In this document: in pieces, positions 1 to 9,779 of the stretch
Position numbering within the stretch: position 1 is the first letter of the stretch
Layout: each line of letters begins with the position of its first letter
Assembly (NCBI GenBank): GCA_020634415.1
Contig: JACKBT010000003.1
Coordinates: 170,879-234,878, forward strand
Direction of reading: 5' to 3'
Length of the DNA stretch: 64,000 bases
DNA from: Ardenticatenaceae bacterium
GTDB lineage: Bacteria > Chloroflexota > Anaerolineae > Promineifilales > Promineifilaceae
Translations under genes and position numbers: made by a program
The notes under the pieces: generated by a model
Seen by the model: the letters and a program-made list of their open reading frames with translations, nothing else
The model's database searches: none
What the model was told of the DNA's origin: nothing

Positions 1-371
1 GCTCCAACGTCGCCACCGTCACCATCTCGGTCGCCAACACAGCCCCCGTGGCAGAGGCCGATGCCTACACCACCACGCAAGGTATCACCTTGACCGTGAC
101 GGCCCCTGGTGTACTGAGCAATGATAGTGATGTGGATGGGGATGGGTTAATGGCCGTTCTCGACACCGATGTCACCCATGGCACACTCACCCTCAATACC
201 GACGGTTCCTTCACCTACATGCCCCATGCCGGCCATGTCGGCACAGACACCTTCACCTACCATGCCAACGACGGCACGGATAATTCCGATGTGGTAACAG
301 TAACCATCACAGTGCAAGCTGCTGAACCCACAGGTTACATCATTTATCTACCCTTTGTTACTAAAGAGTAA
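1..371 (+). CDS. C-terminal end of a secreted VCBS/cadherin-like repeat protein (5' truncated by window edge)
   Basis: The reading frame is open from base 3, so the gene begins upstream of the window. What remains is the end of one Ig-like tandem domain (SNVATVTISV) followed by one complete VCBS/cadherin-like domain of about 95 residues (AYTTTQGITLTV, then Asp/Gly-rich DVDGDG, then FTYHANDGTDN). The protein ends in GYIIYLPFVTKE. The last domain and the IYLPFV ending are shared with the two large proteins just downstream, so this is the third member of a tandem family of extracellular proteins. Asp/Gly-rich loops in such domains usually bind calcium. Its N-terminal function cannot be seen. A strong terminator follows 20 bases after the stop. 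Confidence 0.85.
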   Translation, partial: SNVATVTISVANTAPVAEADAYTTTQGITLTVTAPGVLSNDSDVDGDGLMAVLDTDVTHGTLTLNTDGSFTYMPHAGHVGTDTFTYHANDGTDNSDVVTVTITVQAAEPTGYIIYLPFVTKE

Positions 372-390
372 TCAGCTTTAGTTTCAAGTA

Positions 391-427
391 AAAAGAGGCG
401 ATTGGGTCTCCAATCGCCTCTTTTTTT
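391..427 (+). terminator. Rho-independent terminator
   Basis: A perfect stem with arms gaggcgattgg and ccaatcgcctc around a four-base loop, flanked by A-run and followed by seven T. It sits 20 bases after the stop of the preceding gene and before the next ribosome binding site. Confidence 0.9.
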
Positions 428-463
428 GTCACCTACCTTCACACACAATCCCAAGGAGTTCTC

Positions 464-3400
464 ATGAATAAGCATATGCCCTATTGGACTAGAAGCCTCT
501 TTCTAGTCCTCATCATATCCCTTTTCGTTTTGACCTTGAGCCGCTTTGCCCCCCAAACGGCCGTCGCCCAAACAAGCCAAGACAAAGCAGACAAAACCGA
601 ACCAACACAACAGATGATTAACTTTCTGGCTGACCAACAATCACCAGAGCAAAACCTGATGTCCATGCCCATCACCCCCTGCGTAGGCGGCATGGCCGGC
701 ACCTACCCCTGCAACAACATAGACCTCTTAGCCTTCATGCCCCTCGCCACCATCGGTGGCGGTTCCGGCAATGATAGCTGGGGCTGGACCGACCCCCTCG
801 ACGGCAAAGAATATGCCATCATGGGTCGCACCAATGGCACCGCCTTCATAGACATCAGCGACCCTCTCAACCCCGTCTACTTAGGCAACCTACCCACCCA
901 CACCGGCTCATCTTCCTGGCGCGACATCAAAACCTACGCCGATCACGCCTTCATCGTCTCCGATCTAAACGGCAGCCACGGTATGCAAATATTCGACCTC
1001 ACCGAATTACGCAATGTCGTCGCCCCGCCCGTTACCTTCAGCGAAACCGCCCACTACAACGGCGTAGGCAGCGCCCACAACATCGTCATCAACGAAGACA
1101 CAGGCTACGCCTTCATCGTAGGGGCCAGTGCCTGTTCTGGCGGGCTGCATATGGTAGACATCAGCAACCCCACCAGCCCCGTTTTTGCCGGATGTTTCAG
1201 CAGCGACGGCTACACCCACGATGCCCAGTGCGTCGTTTACGATGGCCCCGATGCCGCCCATGTCGGCCAAGAAATATGCCTCAACTCCAACGAAGACACC
1301 CTAACCATTGTAGATGTGACCAATAAAGCCGCCCCCGTGCAATTAGCCCGCACGCCGTATGCAGGCAGCAGCTACACCCATCAAGGCTGGATCACCGAGG
1401 ATCACACCTACTTCCTGCTCGATGATGAGCTAGATGAAAGCAACAGCGGGCATAACACCCGCACCTACATTTGGGACGTTTCCGACCTAGACAACCCCGT
1501 GCTCATCGGCAATCACACCTCAACAGTGGGAGCCATTGATCACAACCAATACGTCAAAGGCAACTACACCTACCAGGCCAACTATCGCGCTGGCTTACGC
1601 ATTCTCGACATCACCGATATTGCCAACGCCAATCTGTTCGAGGAAGCCTATTTCGACATTTACCCTAGCAGCAACAGTGCCAACTTCAATGGTGCCTGGA
1701 GCGTATATCCCTACTTCGACAGTGGTGTAGTAATCGTCAGCGGCATTGAGCAAGGTCTGTTTATCTTGCAGCCAACATCTCTCGCCGCCGATTTTTCGGT
1801 CACAGCCACCCCCAACAGCCAATCCATTTGTGTGCCCAACAATGCTGCATACAACATCAGTGTCAATAATTTCTCCGGCTTCGGGGCCAACGTCACCTTA
1901 AGCGCCGCCGGGCAGCCAACCCCGCCCAACAGCGTCTCCTTCAGCGTCAACAACCAGGCCCCACCCTACACCAGCACCATGACCGTCGGCACCACCGGCG
2001 CCTCGGCTGGCACCTACGACATTGATGTCGTAGGCATGTCCCCCACCACCACCCACACCACCACCGTGCAACTGCTGCTCAACAGCGGTGCGCCTGGGGC
2101 CACCACCCTAAACACGCCCGCCGATGGTGACAGTGGTGTCTCCACCACCCCCACCTTTGCCTGGACGACCATCACCGAAGCCAGCAGCTACTACCTCGAA
2201 GTCGCCACCGATGCCGCCTTCAGCAGCATCGTCTACACCGCCACCATCAACGCCCCCGACACCAACCACACAGCCAGCACAACCCTCAACACCGACACCG
2301 TCTACTACTGGCGTGTCACCACCGCCAACGGCTGCGGCAGCGGCACAGCCTCCAGCGTCTTCAGCTTCAGCACCGGCGTCATCCTCTGCAGCACCCCCGC
2401 TCTGGCCATCCCTGACAACGACCCCCTCGGCATTAGCAACGATTTGGTCATCGGCGGCAGCGGCAGCATCACCGACCTGGACATCTCTCTAGATGTCAGC
2501 CACACCTGGGTGGGCGACCTCATCTTCACCCTGGAACATGTAGACACCGGCACCACCGCCACCTTCTACGACCGTCCCGGTTACACTGGCTCCGGCTTTG
2601 GCTGCTCCAGCGACAACGTGGATGTCACCGCCAACGATGAAGGCCCCGATGGCGACATCGAAAGCCAATGTGCCACCAACCCCGCCATCAGCGGCAACCG
2701 CGTCGGCGGCGACCCGGCCAACAGCAGCCTCTTGGCCGCCTTCGACGGCGAGAGCCTGAGCGGCACCTGGCGGCTCACCGCTTCGGACAATGCCGGTGGC
2801 GACACTGGCACCATCAACGAATGGTGCATCATCCCCGTCACCGAAGCTGTGGCCCCCACCATCGAGGTAGCCCCCAGCAGCCTCAGCAGCGACCAGGCGG
2901 CCAACACGCAAGTCGTACAGACCCTAACCATCAGCAACACAGGCGATGCCGACCTGGACTGGGACATCTTCGAGGATGCTTCCAGCGGCTTCGGCGGCAG
3001 TTGGAGCGACAACTTCGACAGCTACGCCACCGGCAGCCAGATGCACGGCCAGGGCGGCTGGAAAGGCTGGGACAACAGCCCCGCCGCTGGTGCCCTCACC
3101 AGCAATGCCGAAGCCCTCAGTGCCCCCAACTCGGTAGACATCCTCGGGGCCTCCGACCTGGTGCATGAGTACAGCGGCTACACCTCCGGCCAGTGGATTT
3201 ACACCGCCTGGCAGTTCGTACCCGACACGTTTGCTGGCACGTCCTACTTCATCATGCTCAATACCTATGCCGATGGCGGCTCCAACAACTGGTCGGTGCA
3301 GGTGCAGTTCGACAGTGCCTCCAACCTGGTTCTCTCCGACAATGATGGGGCCACGCTGCCCTTAATCAAGGGGCAGTGGGTGGAAATCCGCCTGGAGATT

Positions 3401-4393
3401 GACCTGGATGCCGATGTGCAGACCTTCTACTATGATGGGCAGATGCTCTATCAGAAGAGTTGGGTTGATGGTGTCTCTGGTGGTGGTGTGGCCAACATCG
3501 CCGCCGTTGACCTGTTTGCCAACAATGCCTCCACCGTCTACTACGATGACATCTCCCTCGCCGCTCCCCTGACCACCTGTGATGCGGCTGACCCCATTGA
3601 CTGGGTGTCGGTCATGCCCATGAGCGGCACAGTGCCCGCTCTATCGGCCACCAGCGTGGATGTGACCTTTGATTCGACGGGGTATGGGGCTGGGGTGTAC
3701 ACGGGTACGTTGTGCATCAACAGCAATGATGCCACCGACCCGCTCATCTCGGTGCCGCTGACGATGACGGTGCTGCCCAATGCCGCGCCCATCGCGGCCG
3801 ATGATGCCTACACCACCACCCAGGATGTGGCTTTGACGGTGAGTGCGCCCGGTGTGCTGGCTAATGACACCGATGGCGATGGCGACAGCCTAACGGCCGT
3901 TCTCAACACCGATGTCACCAGCGGCACCCTGGCTCTCCATGCTGACGGCTCCTTCACCTACACCCCCACCGCGGGCTTTGAAGGCACAGCCACCTTCACC
4001 TATCAGGCGAATGATGGCATTGACAGCTCCAATGTGGCTACGGTGACGATTACGGTGGTCAACACGGCTCCGGTAGCGGTGGCCGACAGCTACACGACGA
4101 CCGAAGGCATCACCTTGACGGTGAGTGCGCCCGGTGTGCTGGACAATGACAGTGATGCCGATGGCGATGGCTTAACGGCCGATCTGAACACCACCACCGC
4201 CAACGGCACGCTCACCCTCAACACCGATGGCTCCTTCACCTACGTCCCCGACGCTGGTTTCGCTGGCACGGACAGCTTCACCTACCACGCCAACGACGGC
4301 ACGGATGATTCCGACACGGTGACGGTGACGATTACGGTGGAAGCTGAAACAACCGGCTACACCATTTATCTGCCGTTCGTGAGCAAGAATTAG
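464..4393 (+). CDS. Secreted choice-of-anchor B family protein with P-domain and VCBS-like C-terminal repeats
   Basis: A 1309-aa exported protein. The start ATG has AAGGAG five bases upstream (453-458). Residues 1-36 are a signal peptide (basic start, hydrophobic LFLVLIISLFVLTL, Ala-X-Ala end). Residues ~70-440 look like a choice-of-anchor B/LVIVD-type beta-propeller with repeated FIDISDP and MVDISNP strands. Then come a fibronectin-III-like domain (~540-635), a proprotein-convertase P-domain-like unit (~641-795), an Ig-like choice-of-anchor D segment (SLSSDQAANTQ), a LamG/jelly-roll-like stretch (~850-1040) and two VCBS/cadherin-like repeats (~1106-1300) before the ending YTIYLPFVSKN. The role is probably cell-surface or matrix binding; no catalytic motif is seen. 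The P-domain and VCBS blocks are almost identical in DNA to those of the protease gene downstream, which points to recent duplication or gene conversion. Domain names are by sequence style, not by search. Confidence 0.85.
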   Translation: MNKHMPYWTRSLFLVLIISLFVLTLSRFAPQTAVAQTSQDKADKTEPTQQMINFLADQQSPEQNLMSMPITPCVGGMAGTYPCNNIDLLAFMPLATIGGGSGNDSWGWTDPLDGKEYAIMGRTNGTAFIDISDPLNPVYLGNLPTHTGSSSWRDIKTYADHAFIVSDLNGSHGMQIFDLTELRNVVAPPVTFSETAHYNGVGSAHNIVINEDTGYAFIVGASACSGGLHMVDISNPTSPVFAGCFSSDGYTHDAQCVVYDGPDAAHVGQEICLNSNEDTLTIVDVTNKAAPVQLARTPYAGSSYTHQGWITEDHTYFLLDDELDESNSGHNTRTYIWDVSDLDNPVLIGNHTSTVGAIDHNQYVKGNYTYQANYRAGLRILDITDIANANLFEEAYFDIYPSSNSANFNGAWSVYPYFDSGVVIVSGIEQGLFILQPTSLAADFSVTATPNSQSICVPNNAAYNISVNNFSGFGANVTLSAAGQPTPPNSVSFSVNNQAPPYTSTMTVGTTGASAGTYDIDVVGMSPTTTHTTTVQLLLNSGAPGATTLNTPADGDSGVSTTPTFAWTTITEASSYYLEVATDAAFSSIVYTATINAPDTNHTASTTLNTDTVYYWRVTTANGCGSGTASSVFSFSTGVILCSTPALAIPDNDPLGISNDLVIGGSGSITDLDISLDVSHTWVGDLIFTLEHVDTGTTATFYDRPGYTGSGFGCSSDNVDVTANDEGPDGDIESQCATNPAISGNRVGGDPANSSLLAAFDGESLSGTWRLTASDNAGGDTGTINEWCIIPVTEAVAPTIEVAPSSLSSDQAANTQVVQTLTISNTGDADLDWDIFEDASSGFGGSWSDNFDSYATGSQMHGQGGWKGWDNSPAAGALTSNAEALSAPNSVDILGASDLVHEYSGYTSGQWIYTAWQFVPDTFAGTSYFIMLNTYADGGSNNWSVQVQFDSASNLVLSDNDGATLPLIKGQWVEIRLEIDLDADVQTFYYDGQMLYQKSWVDGVSGGGVANIAAVDLFANNASTVYYDDISLAAPLTTCDAADPIDWVSVMPMSGTVPALSATSVDVTFDSTGYGAGVYTGTLCINSNDATDPLISVPLTMTVLPNAAPIAADDAYTTTQDVALTVSAPGVLANDTDGDGDSLTAVLNTDVTSGTLALHADGSFTYTPTAGFEGTATFTYQANDGIDSSNVATVTITVVNTAPVAVADSYTTTEGITLTVSAPGVLDNDSDADGDGLTADLNTTTANGTLTLNTDGSFTYVPDAGFAGTDSFTYHANDGTDDSDTVTVTITVEAETTGYTIYLPFVSKN

Positions 4394-4462
4394 GTCTGAA
4401 TGGCTGTAACAAGAAAGGCTGAAAAGATAGCCACAAAGAAGAAAACCTGATTTCTATAATTG

Positions 4463-4498
4463 AAAGAGACAGTAGTGAGAGCTACTGTCTCTTTTTTT
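4463..4498 (+). terminator. Rho-independent terminator
   Basis: Stem agagacagtag / ctactgtctct around a six-base loop followed by a run of seven T, about 70 bases after the stop of the choice-of-anchor B gene. Confidence 0.9.
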
Positions 4499-4555
4499 AT
4501 GGACCGACAAACCAAATTGGTGAGAAAATCTATAGTTCTCTGTGCTTTTTATAGA

Positions 4556-4561
4556 TATAAT
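4556..4561 (+). promoter_or_regulatory. Possible -10 box before the S8 protease gene
   Basis: A perfect TATAAT lies in a strongly AT-rich stretch 56 bases before the GTG start at 4617. No convincing -35 box is found at 16-18 bases upstream, so the call is weak. Confidence 0.3.
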
Positions 4562-4616
4562 ATGCGCTAATGATGTATTCCCCACACACTAAAAAAATAA
4601 TATAGGAGGCTTCTCA

Positions 4617-5045
4617 GTGAATAAAGTAAAACCTTATTTGTTTCTTACACTTATTACACTGGCCTTGCTATTTATCTTTACGATATTTAGCAAGCCAGCC
4701 ACGACAGAAGCGGCCGTTAACGCCGCTGAAAACAGTCATTTTGTAAAAATCTCGGCAACAAATGACATCAATCGTTTAAACCTCAGCCCCCTCCAAGAGA
4801 TTGATTACCAATCTTTCATTTGGCTTGAACTGAGCGACGCTGACTACGGCAAACTAGCCAGCAGCGATGTGAATTATGCCGACGTGCCAGATGCAGGCAC
4901 ATTACAAGTCATGCACTATCAGTTCGATCCTATCGTGGATGGCGAACCAGCCCTGGCCGAAGAGATGAAATCATCTGGCAGTGATGCCGGATTTCGTTTA
5001 ATCCAGCTCGTTGGCCCCACAAAAGATAGCTGGTTAGCCGACTAA
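4617..5045 (+). CDS. N-terminal fragment of an S8 protease: signal peptide and part of the propeptide-like region
   Basis: A GTG start is fixed by AGGAGG at 4604-4609, seven bases upstream. The 142-aa product has a clear signal peptide (VKPYLFLTLITLALLFIFTIF) and then a soluble segment ending in LIQLVGPTKDSWLAD. That ending is typical of the N-terminal domain that precedes the catalytic domain in long Chloroflexota S8 proteases. The TAA at 5043-5045 is in the same frame as the 1540-codon frame that begins at 5067, and the codons between (QATGLVL) read naturally as a continuation. One base change (TTA, Leu, to TAA) would explain it. I therefore see this as the 5' part of one gene interrupted by a nonsense codon, a sequencing error or a readthrough stop, rather than an independent small gene. 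Confidence 0.7.
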   Translation: MNKVKPYLFLTLITLALLFIFTIFSKPATTEAAVNAAENSHFVKISATNDINRLNLSPLQEIDYQSFIWLELSDADYGKLASSDVNYADVPDAGTLQVMHYQFDPIVDGEPALAEEMKSSGSDAGFRLIQLVGPTKDSWLAD

Positions 5046-5066
5046 CAAGCAACGGGATTAGTCCTC

Positions 5067-8000
5067 TTGCAATATTACCCTCACAACACTTATCTGGTTT
5101 GGGGAAGCCAGACTCAGGCCCTAGAGGCAGCTACATTAACCTCAGTACGGTGGCACGGACTGTTCCATCCAGCTTACAAAGTAGACAACTACCTGCGCAC
5201 CTTCACCGGCACAATCCACAACGTAGACATCATGTTCTACAACGATGGCAATATCAATGCCACCCTGGCAGCCATAGAGAGCTTGGGCGGCACGATTCTA
5301 CAATATTATCCGGCCCAACCAGACAAAGCTTTCTACGATGCGGTTGTCCAACTAGACGTTGCCCAATTAGACAGCGTTGCCCAACTCAACACGGTTCTTT
5401 GGCTGGGTCATCTTAGTCCAGAGCCGATCCTCGATGACGAAATGTCTTCTCAAATATTGGCGGGCAATCACCCCGGCAATGTGCCCGTCGTTGGGTACAA
5501 TGCCTATCTGGCAGATTTGGGCTACGACGGCACAGGTGTCACCTGGGCCATTGTTGATACCGGTGTAGATTACGATCACCCCGACCTCAACACACACATC
5601 ATCGGCGGCTACGAGTTCCCTGGTTCATGTAACACCGGCAATCCTGGTGATGACTGCGCTGGCGGTGGGCATGGCACACATGTAGCCGGCATTGTCGGCG
5701 GCACAGGCGTTGGTGATAGTGGTGGGCCATATACCGACCCCAATGGTTTTCTCTATGGCCTCGGTGTTGCCCCTGGGTACAGCATCTTTGCTATGAACTC
5801 TTTGTCTGCGCCTAGCTGGCCGCCGGCAGGGGGTTGGCAAGAACATAGCAAGCGGGCTGTGTTAGGCGGGGCCATTGGCGGCAACAACTCCTGGACCACC
5901 GGCGAAGGAACCAATCATGGTTATCAGGCATCTGAACGCACCCATGACATCATGGTACGGGATGGCAACTTCGACACTACCACAATCGCTGAACCCTTTA
6001 TTGAGGTTTTCTCGGCTGGCAACTCTGGCCCTGGCACCAGTACGCTGACGGCTCCCAAGGAAGGCAAGAATCTGATTATAACCGCCAGCAGTCGTAACTT
6101 CCGTGCTGGTGATATTGATCTCATTTCTAGTTTCAGCAGTCGTGGCCCGGCGGTAGACGGCCGTTGGGTTCCCACCATTACCTCTCCTGGCGAATCCATT
6201 GCCTCTACCCGCAACGACGAAGGCGGGTCCTGCGGCACAGCCATCGCTGGCACCAATGGCCTCTACTCCCTCTGTTCCGGTACCAGTATGGCAGCCCCAC
6301 ACACATCGGGAGCCATCGTACTGACAACAGAATGGTGGCGTACATTTAACAGCGGTGCAGACCCCAGCCCAGCTATGGCCAAAGCGCTAGTCGTTAACGG
6401 CTCTGTAGACATGGGTACGGCCGATATCCCCAACATCAACGAAGGTTGGGGGCGTGTCAATGTAACCAACATCATCAGCCCCAGCGTACCGGCCGTTTAC
6501 TACGATCAGACCACAACTTTTGGCAGCACAGGCGATCAATGGGCTATTTCCGTAGGTGTTATAGATCCCAGCAAACCCTTACGCATCACCCTGGCCTGGT
6601 CAGATGCGCCTGGCGCAGTTGGAGCCAATCCGGCCCTCGTCAACAACCTCGACCTGACCGTAGAAAGCAATGGCAATACCTATTTGGGCAATGTGTTTAG
6701 CAGCGGTTGGTCAGCCACAGGCGGAACGGCCGATACCCTCAACAACCTGGAAAATGTATTCATCCAGAACCCCGGTGGCAACGCCATCATCACCATTGAT
6801 GCCACCAACATCAGCGGCGACGGCGTACCCTACAATGCCGATATAACCGATCAAGACTTTGCCCTCGTCTGCTCCAACTGCAGCCTGGGACAAGATTTCT
6901 CTTTATCGGCAACACCAAATACCCAAACAGTCTGTGCGCCCGCCAATGCTCTCTACAACGTCAATATTGGCTCAAACCTGGGCTTCAATGATGTTGTTTC
7001 GCTAAGCGCAAGCGGACAGCCCAATCCACCGAACTCAGCCGTATTCAGCGACAACAACCAACCAGCGCCCTACACCAGCACACTCACCATCGGCACCAAC
7101 GGGGCTTCCTCTGGTAATTACAGCATCCAAATAGTTGGCATAGCTCCCACCAGCACCCATACCACCACTGTTCAACTCAACGTGGAAACGGGCGCACCGG
7201 GAGCCACACCCCTGGTGGCTCCGGCCGATGGCGCAACTGGTGTTTCCACCACCCCCACCTTTGAATGGACGGCCGTTACTGGAACCAGCAGCTACTACCT
7301 CGAAGTCGCTACCGATTCTGCCTTCAACACCATCGTCTACACCGCCACCATCAACGCCCCCAACACATCCCACGTGGCAGGCATGACGCTAAATACAGAT
7401 ACGGTGTACTACTGGCGCATCACCGGCACAAACGCCTGTGGTGGCGGCACAGCCTCCAGCGTCTTCAGCTTCAGCACCGGTTCCATCTACTGCAACACCC
7501 CCGCCCTAGGCATCCCCGATAACTCCCCCACCGGTATCTCCAATGACATGGTTATCGGTGGCAGCGGCAGCATCACCGACCTGGACATCTCTCTGGATGT
7601 CAGCCACACCTGGGTAGGCGACCTCATCTTCACCCTGGAACATGTAGACACCGGCACCACCGCCACCTTCTACGACCGTCCCGGTTACACTGGCTCCGGC
7701 TTTGGCTGCTCCAGCGACAACGTGGATGTCACCGCCAACGATGAAGGCCCCGATGGCGACATCGAAAGCCAATGTGACACCAACCCCGCCATCAGCGGCA
7801 ATCGCGTCGGCGGCGACCCGGCAAACAGCAGCCTCTTGGCCGCCTTCGACGGCGAGAGCCTGAGCGGCACCTGGCGGCTGACCGCCTCGGACAATGCCGG
7901 TGGCGACACTGGCACCATCAACGAATGGTGTATCATCCCTGCTGCCCAAGCAGTTGCCCCCGCCATCGAGGTAGCCCCCAGCAGCCTCAGCAGCGACCAG

Positions 8001-9689
8001 GCAACCAACACCCAGGTCACCCAAACCCTGACCATCAGCAACGTCGGTGATGCCGACCTCGACTGGGAAATCTTCGAGGAAGCGGCCACCTTCAACAGCC
8101 GCGTGGGTGCAGATGCCGTCTTCCTGCCCGGTCTGGTGGCTGGAGCCGCCGAGGCACAGGAACGGGCCGATACGGCCGTTTCTGTCCCCGCCGCCCCCAC
8201 CACCTCCGGTAGTGCCGCCATCCTGTCCGCCCCCACCGCCCTCCTCTACGACAACGGGCCACTAGTCAACAGCCCTGGCACCGGTGTCGGCGGTGCTGAC
8301 GAAGCCGTCCTGCAAACCACCAGCCTCGGCCTCAACACCCTCGGCTTCGGCCACCAACTGGCCCTCGGCTACCGCATCGCCGACGACTTCACCATTCCCC
8401 CCGGCGAAACCTGGACCCTAGACACCATCACCTTCTACGCCTACCAGACCGGCTCCACCACCACCTCCACCATGAACGGCATCACCCTGCAAATCTGGGA
8501 TGGACAGCCCGGGGCGGGCGGGGCCGTCATTTGGGGCGACGACACCACCAACGTCCTGGTCAACACTGGCTGGGCCAACGTCTACCGCGTCACCGAAACC
8601 ACCACCGGCACAGCCATTGACCGGCCCATCATGGCCAGCGTGGCCGCTGTGGGCGGCTTGAGCCTGCCCGCCGGCACCTACTGGCTGGCCTGGAACACCG
8701 GCGGCACCCTGGCCTCCGGCCCCTGGGCACCACCCATCAACATCAACGGCCAGGCCAACACCGGCAACGGCTTGCAGACCCTGGACGGCGGCACGACCTG
8801 GGCGGCTGCCCTGGACACCGGCGCAGGCACCCCGCAGCAAGGCTTCCCCTTCCTCATCGAAGGCAGTTCTGGCTGTGCGGCCACCGACCTGCCCTGGGTC
8901 ACCGCCAGCCCCCTCAGCGGCACCATCGGCGCGGGCAACGCCACCGATGTGGCCGTGATGTTCGACTCCACCGGTTATGCCGCCGGGGTCTACACCGGCA
9001 CCCTCTGCGTCAACAGCAACGACCCGTTGTCGCCGCAGGTGCGTGTGCCCCTGACGATGACCGTGCTGCCCAACGCCGTACCCGTCGCCGCCGATGATGC
9101 CTACACCACCACCCAGGATGTGACTTTGACGGTGAGTGCACCGGGTGTGCTGGGTAATGACACCGATGGCGATGGCGACAGCCTGACGGCCGTTCTGGAC
9201 ACCGATGTCACCAGCGGCACCCTGGCTCTCAACGCCGACGGCTCCTTCACCTATACTCCCACCGCGGGCTTTGAAGGCACGGCCACCTTCACCTATCAGG
9301 CGAATGATGGTCTGGACAGTTCCAATGTGGCTACGGTGACGATTACGGTGGTCAACACGGCTCCGGTAGCGGTGGCCGACAGCTACACGACGACCGAAGG
9401 CATCACCTTGACGGTGAGTGCGCCCGGTGTGCTGGACAATGACAGTGATGGCGATGGGGATGGCTTAACGGCCGTTCTAGACACCACCACCAGCAACGGC
9501 ACGCTCACCCTCAACACCGACGGCTCCTTCACCTACGTCCCCGATGCTGGTTTCGCTGGCACGGACAGCTTCACCTACCATGCCAACGACGGCACGGATG
9601 ATTCGGAGGTGGTGACGGTGACGATTACGGTGACGATGGCGGAGGTGGAAGGCTATGTTATCTACCTGCCGTTTGTGACGAAGAATTAG
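5067..9689 (+). CDS. Subtilisin-like S8 family serine protease with P-domain and VCBS-like repeats (main part)
   Basis: A 1540-codon frame that continues the preceding fragment across a stop. Residues ~155-470 form a subtilase domain with an intact triad: Asp164 in IVDTGVDYDHPD, His202 in GGGHGTHVAG and Ser407 in GTSMAAPHTSG. Downstream are an Ig-like region, fibronectin-III-like and P-domain-like units (~810-955), an Ig-like choice-of-anchor segment, a region of about 250 residues typical of extracellular Chloroflexota proteins, and two VCBS/cadherin-like repeats with the ending YVIYLPFVTKN. The product would be a secreted, surface-retained protease. Taken alone it has no signal peptide and no ribosome binding site before its first possible start (TTG at 5067), so it needs the upstream fragment to be exported. 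The catalytic residues are all preserved, suggesting the stop is recent, an error or read through. Confidence 0.8.
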   Translation: MQYYPHNTYLVWGSQTQALEAATLTSVRWHGLFHPAYKVDNYLRTFTGTIHNVDIMFYNDGNINATLAAIESLGGTILQYYPAQPDKAFYDAVVQLDVAQLDSVAQLNTVLWLGHLSPEPILDDEMSSQILAGNHPGNVPVVGYNAYLADLGYDGTGVTWAIVDTGVDYDHPDLNTHIIGGYEFPGSCNTGNPGDDCAGGGHGTHVAGIVGGTGVGDSGGPYTDPNGFLYGLGVAPGYSIFAMNSLSAPSWPPAGGWQEHSKRAVLGGAIGGNNSWTTGEGTNHGYQASERTHDIMVRDGNFDTTTIAEPFIEVFSAGNSGPGTSTLTAPKEGKNLIITASSRNFRAGDIDLISSFSSRGPAVDGRWVPTITSPGESIASTRNDEGGSCGTAIAGTNGLYSLCSGTSMAAPHTSGAIVLTTEWWRTFNSGADPSPAMAKALVVNGSVDMGTADIPNINEGWGRVNVTNIISPSVPAVYYDQTTTFGSTGDQWAISVGVIDPSKPLRITLAWSDAPGAVGANPALVNNLDLTVESNGNTYLGNVFSSGWSATGGTADTLNNLENVFIQNPGGNAIITIDATNISGDGVPYNADITDQDFALVCSNCSLGQDFSLSATPNTQTVCAPANALYNVNIGSNLGFNDVVSLSASGQPNPPNSAVFSDNNQPAPYTSTLTIGTNGASSGNYSIQIVGIAPTSTHTTTVQLNVETGAPGATPLVAPADGATGVSTTPTFEWTAVTGTSSYYLEVATDSAFNTIVYTATINAPNTSHVAGMTLNTDTVYYWRITGTNACGGGTASSVFSFSTGSIYCNTPALGIPDNSPTGISNDMVIGGSGSITDLDISLDVSHTWVGDLIFTLEHVDTGTTATFYDRPGYTGSGFGCSSDNVDVTANDEGPDGDIESQCDTNPAISGNRVGGDPANSSLLAAFDGESLSGTWRLTASDNAGGDTGTINEWCIIPAAQAVAPAIEVAPSSLSSDQATNTQVTQTLTISNVGDADLDWEIFEEAATFNSRVGADAVFLPGLVAGAAEAQERADTAVSVPAAPTTSGSAAILSAPTALLYDNGPLVNSPGTGVGGADEAVLQTTSLGLNTLGFGHQLALGYRIADDFTIPPGETWTLDTITFYAYQTGSTTTSTMNGITLQIWDGQPGAGGAVIWGDDTTNVLVNTGWANVYRVTETTTGTAIDRPIMASVAAVGGLSLPAGTYWLAWNTGGTLASGPWAPPININGQANTGNGLQTLDGGTTWAAALDTGAGTPQQGFPFLIEGSSGCAATDLPWVTASPLSGTIGAGNATDVAVMFDSTGYAAGVYTGTLCVNSNDPLSPQVRVPLTMTVLPNAVPVAADDAYTTTQDVTLTVSAPGVLGNDTDGDGDSLTAVLDTDVTSGTLALNADGSFTYTPTAGFEGTATFTYQANDGLDSSNVATVTITVVNTAPVAVADSYTTTEGITLTVSAPGVLDNDSDGDGDGLTAVLDTTTSNGTLTLNTDGSFTYVPDAGFAGTDSFTYHANDGTDDSEVVTVTITVTMAEVEGYVIYLPFVTKN

Positions 9690-9739
9690 GTTTACACGAC
9701 AGTGATGTGTGAGGCTCATGGGCTTCACACACCTGTCTT

Positions 9740-9779
9740 AAAAAAAGAGGCAGTGGCACAAACCACTGCCTCTTTTTTT
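9740..9779. terminator. Bidirectional Rho-independent terminator
   Basis: Stem aaaagaggcagtgg / ccactgcctctttt around a six-base loop, with A-run on one side and T-run on the other. It lies between the convergent protease (+) and small membrane protein (-) genes and can serve both. Confidence 0.9.
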
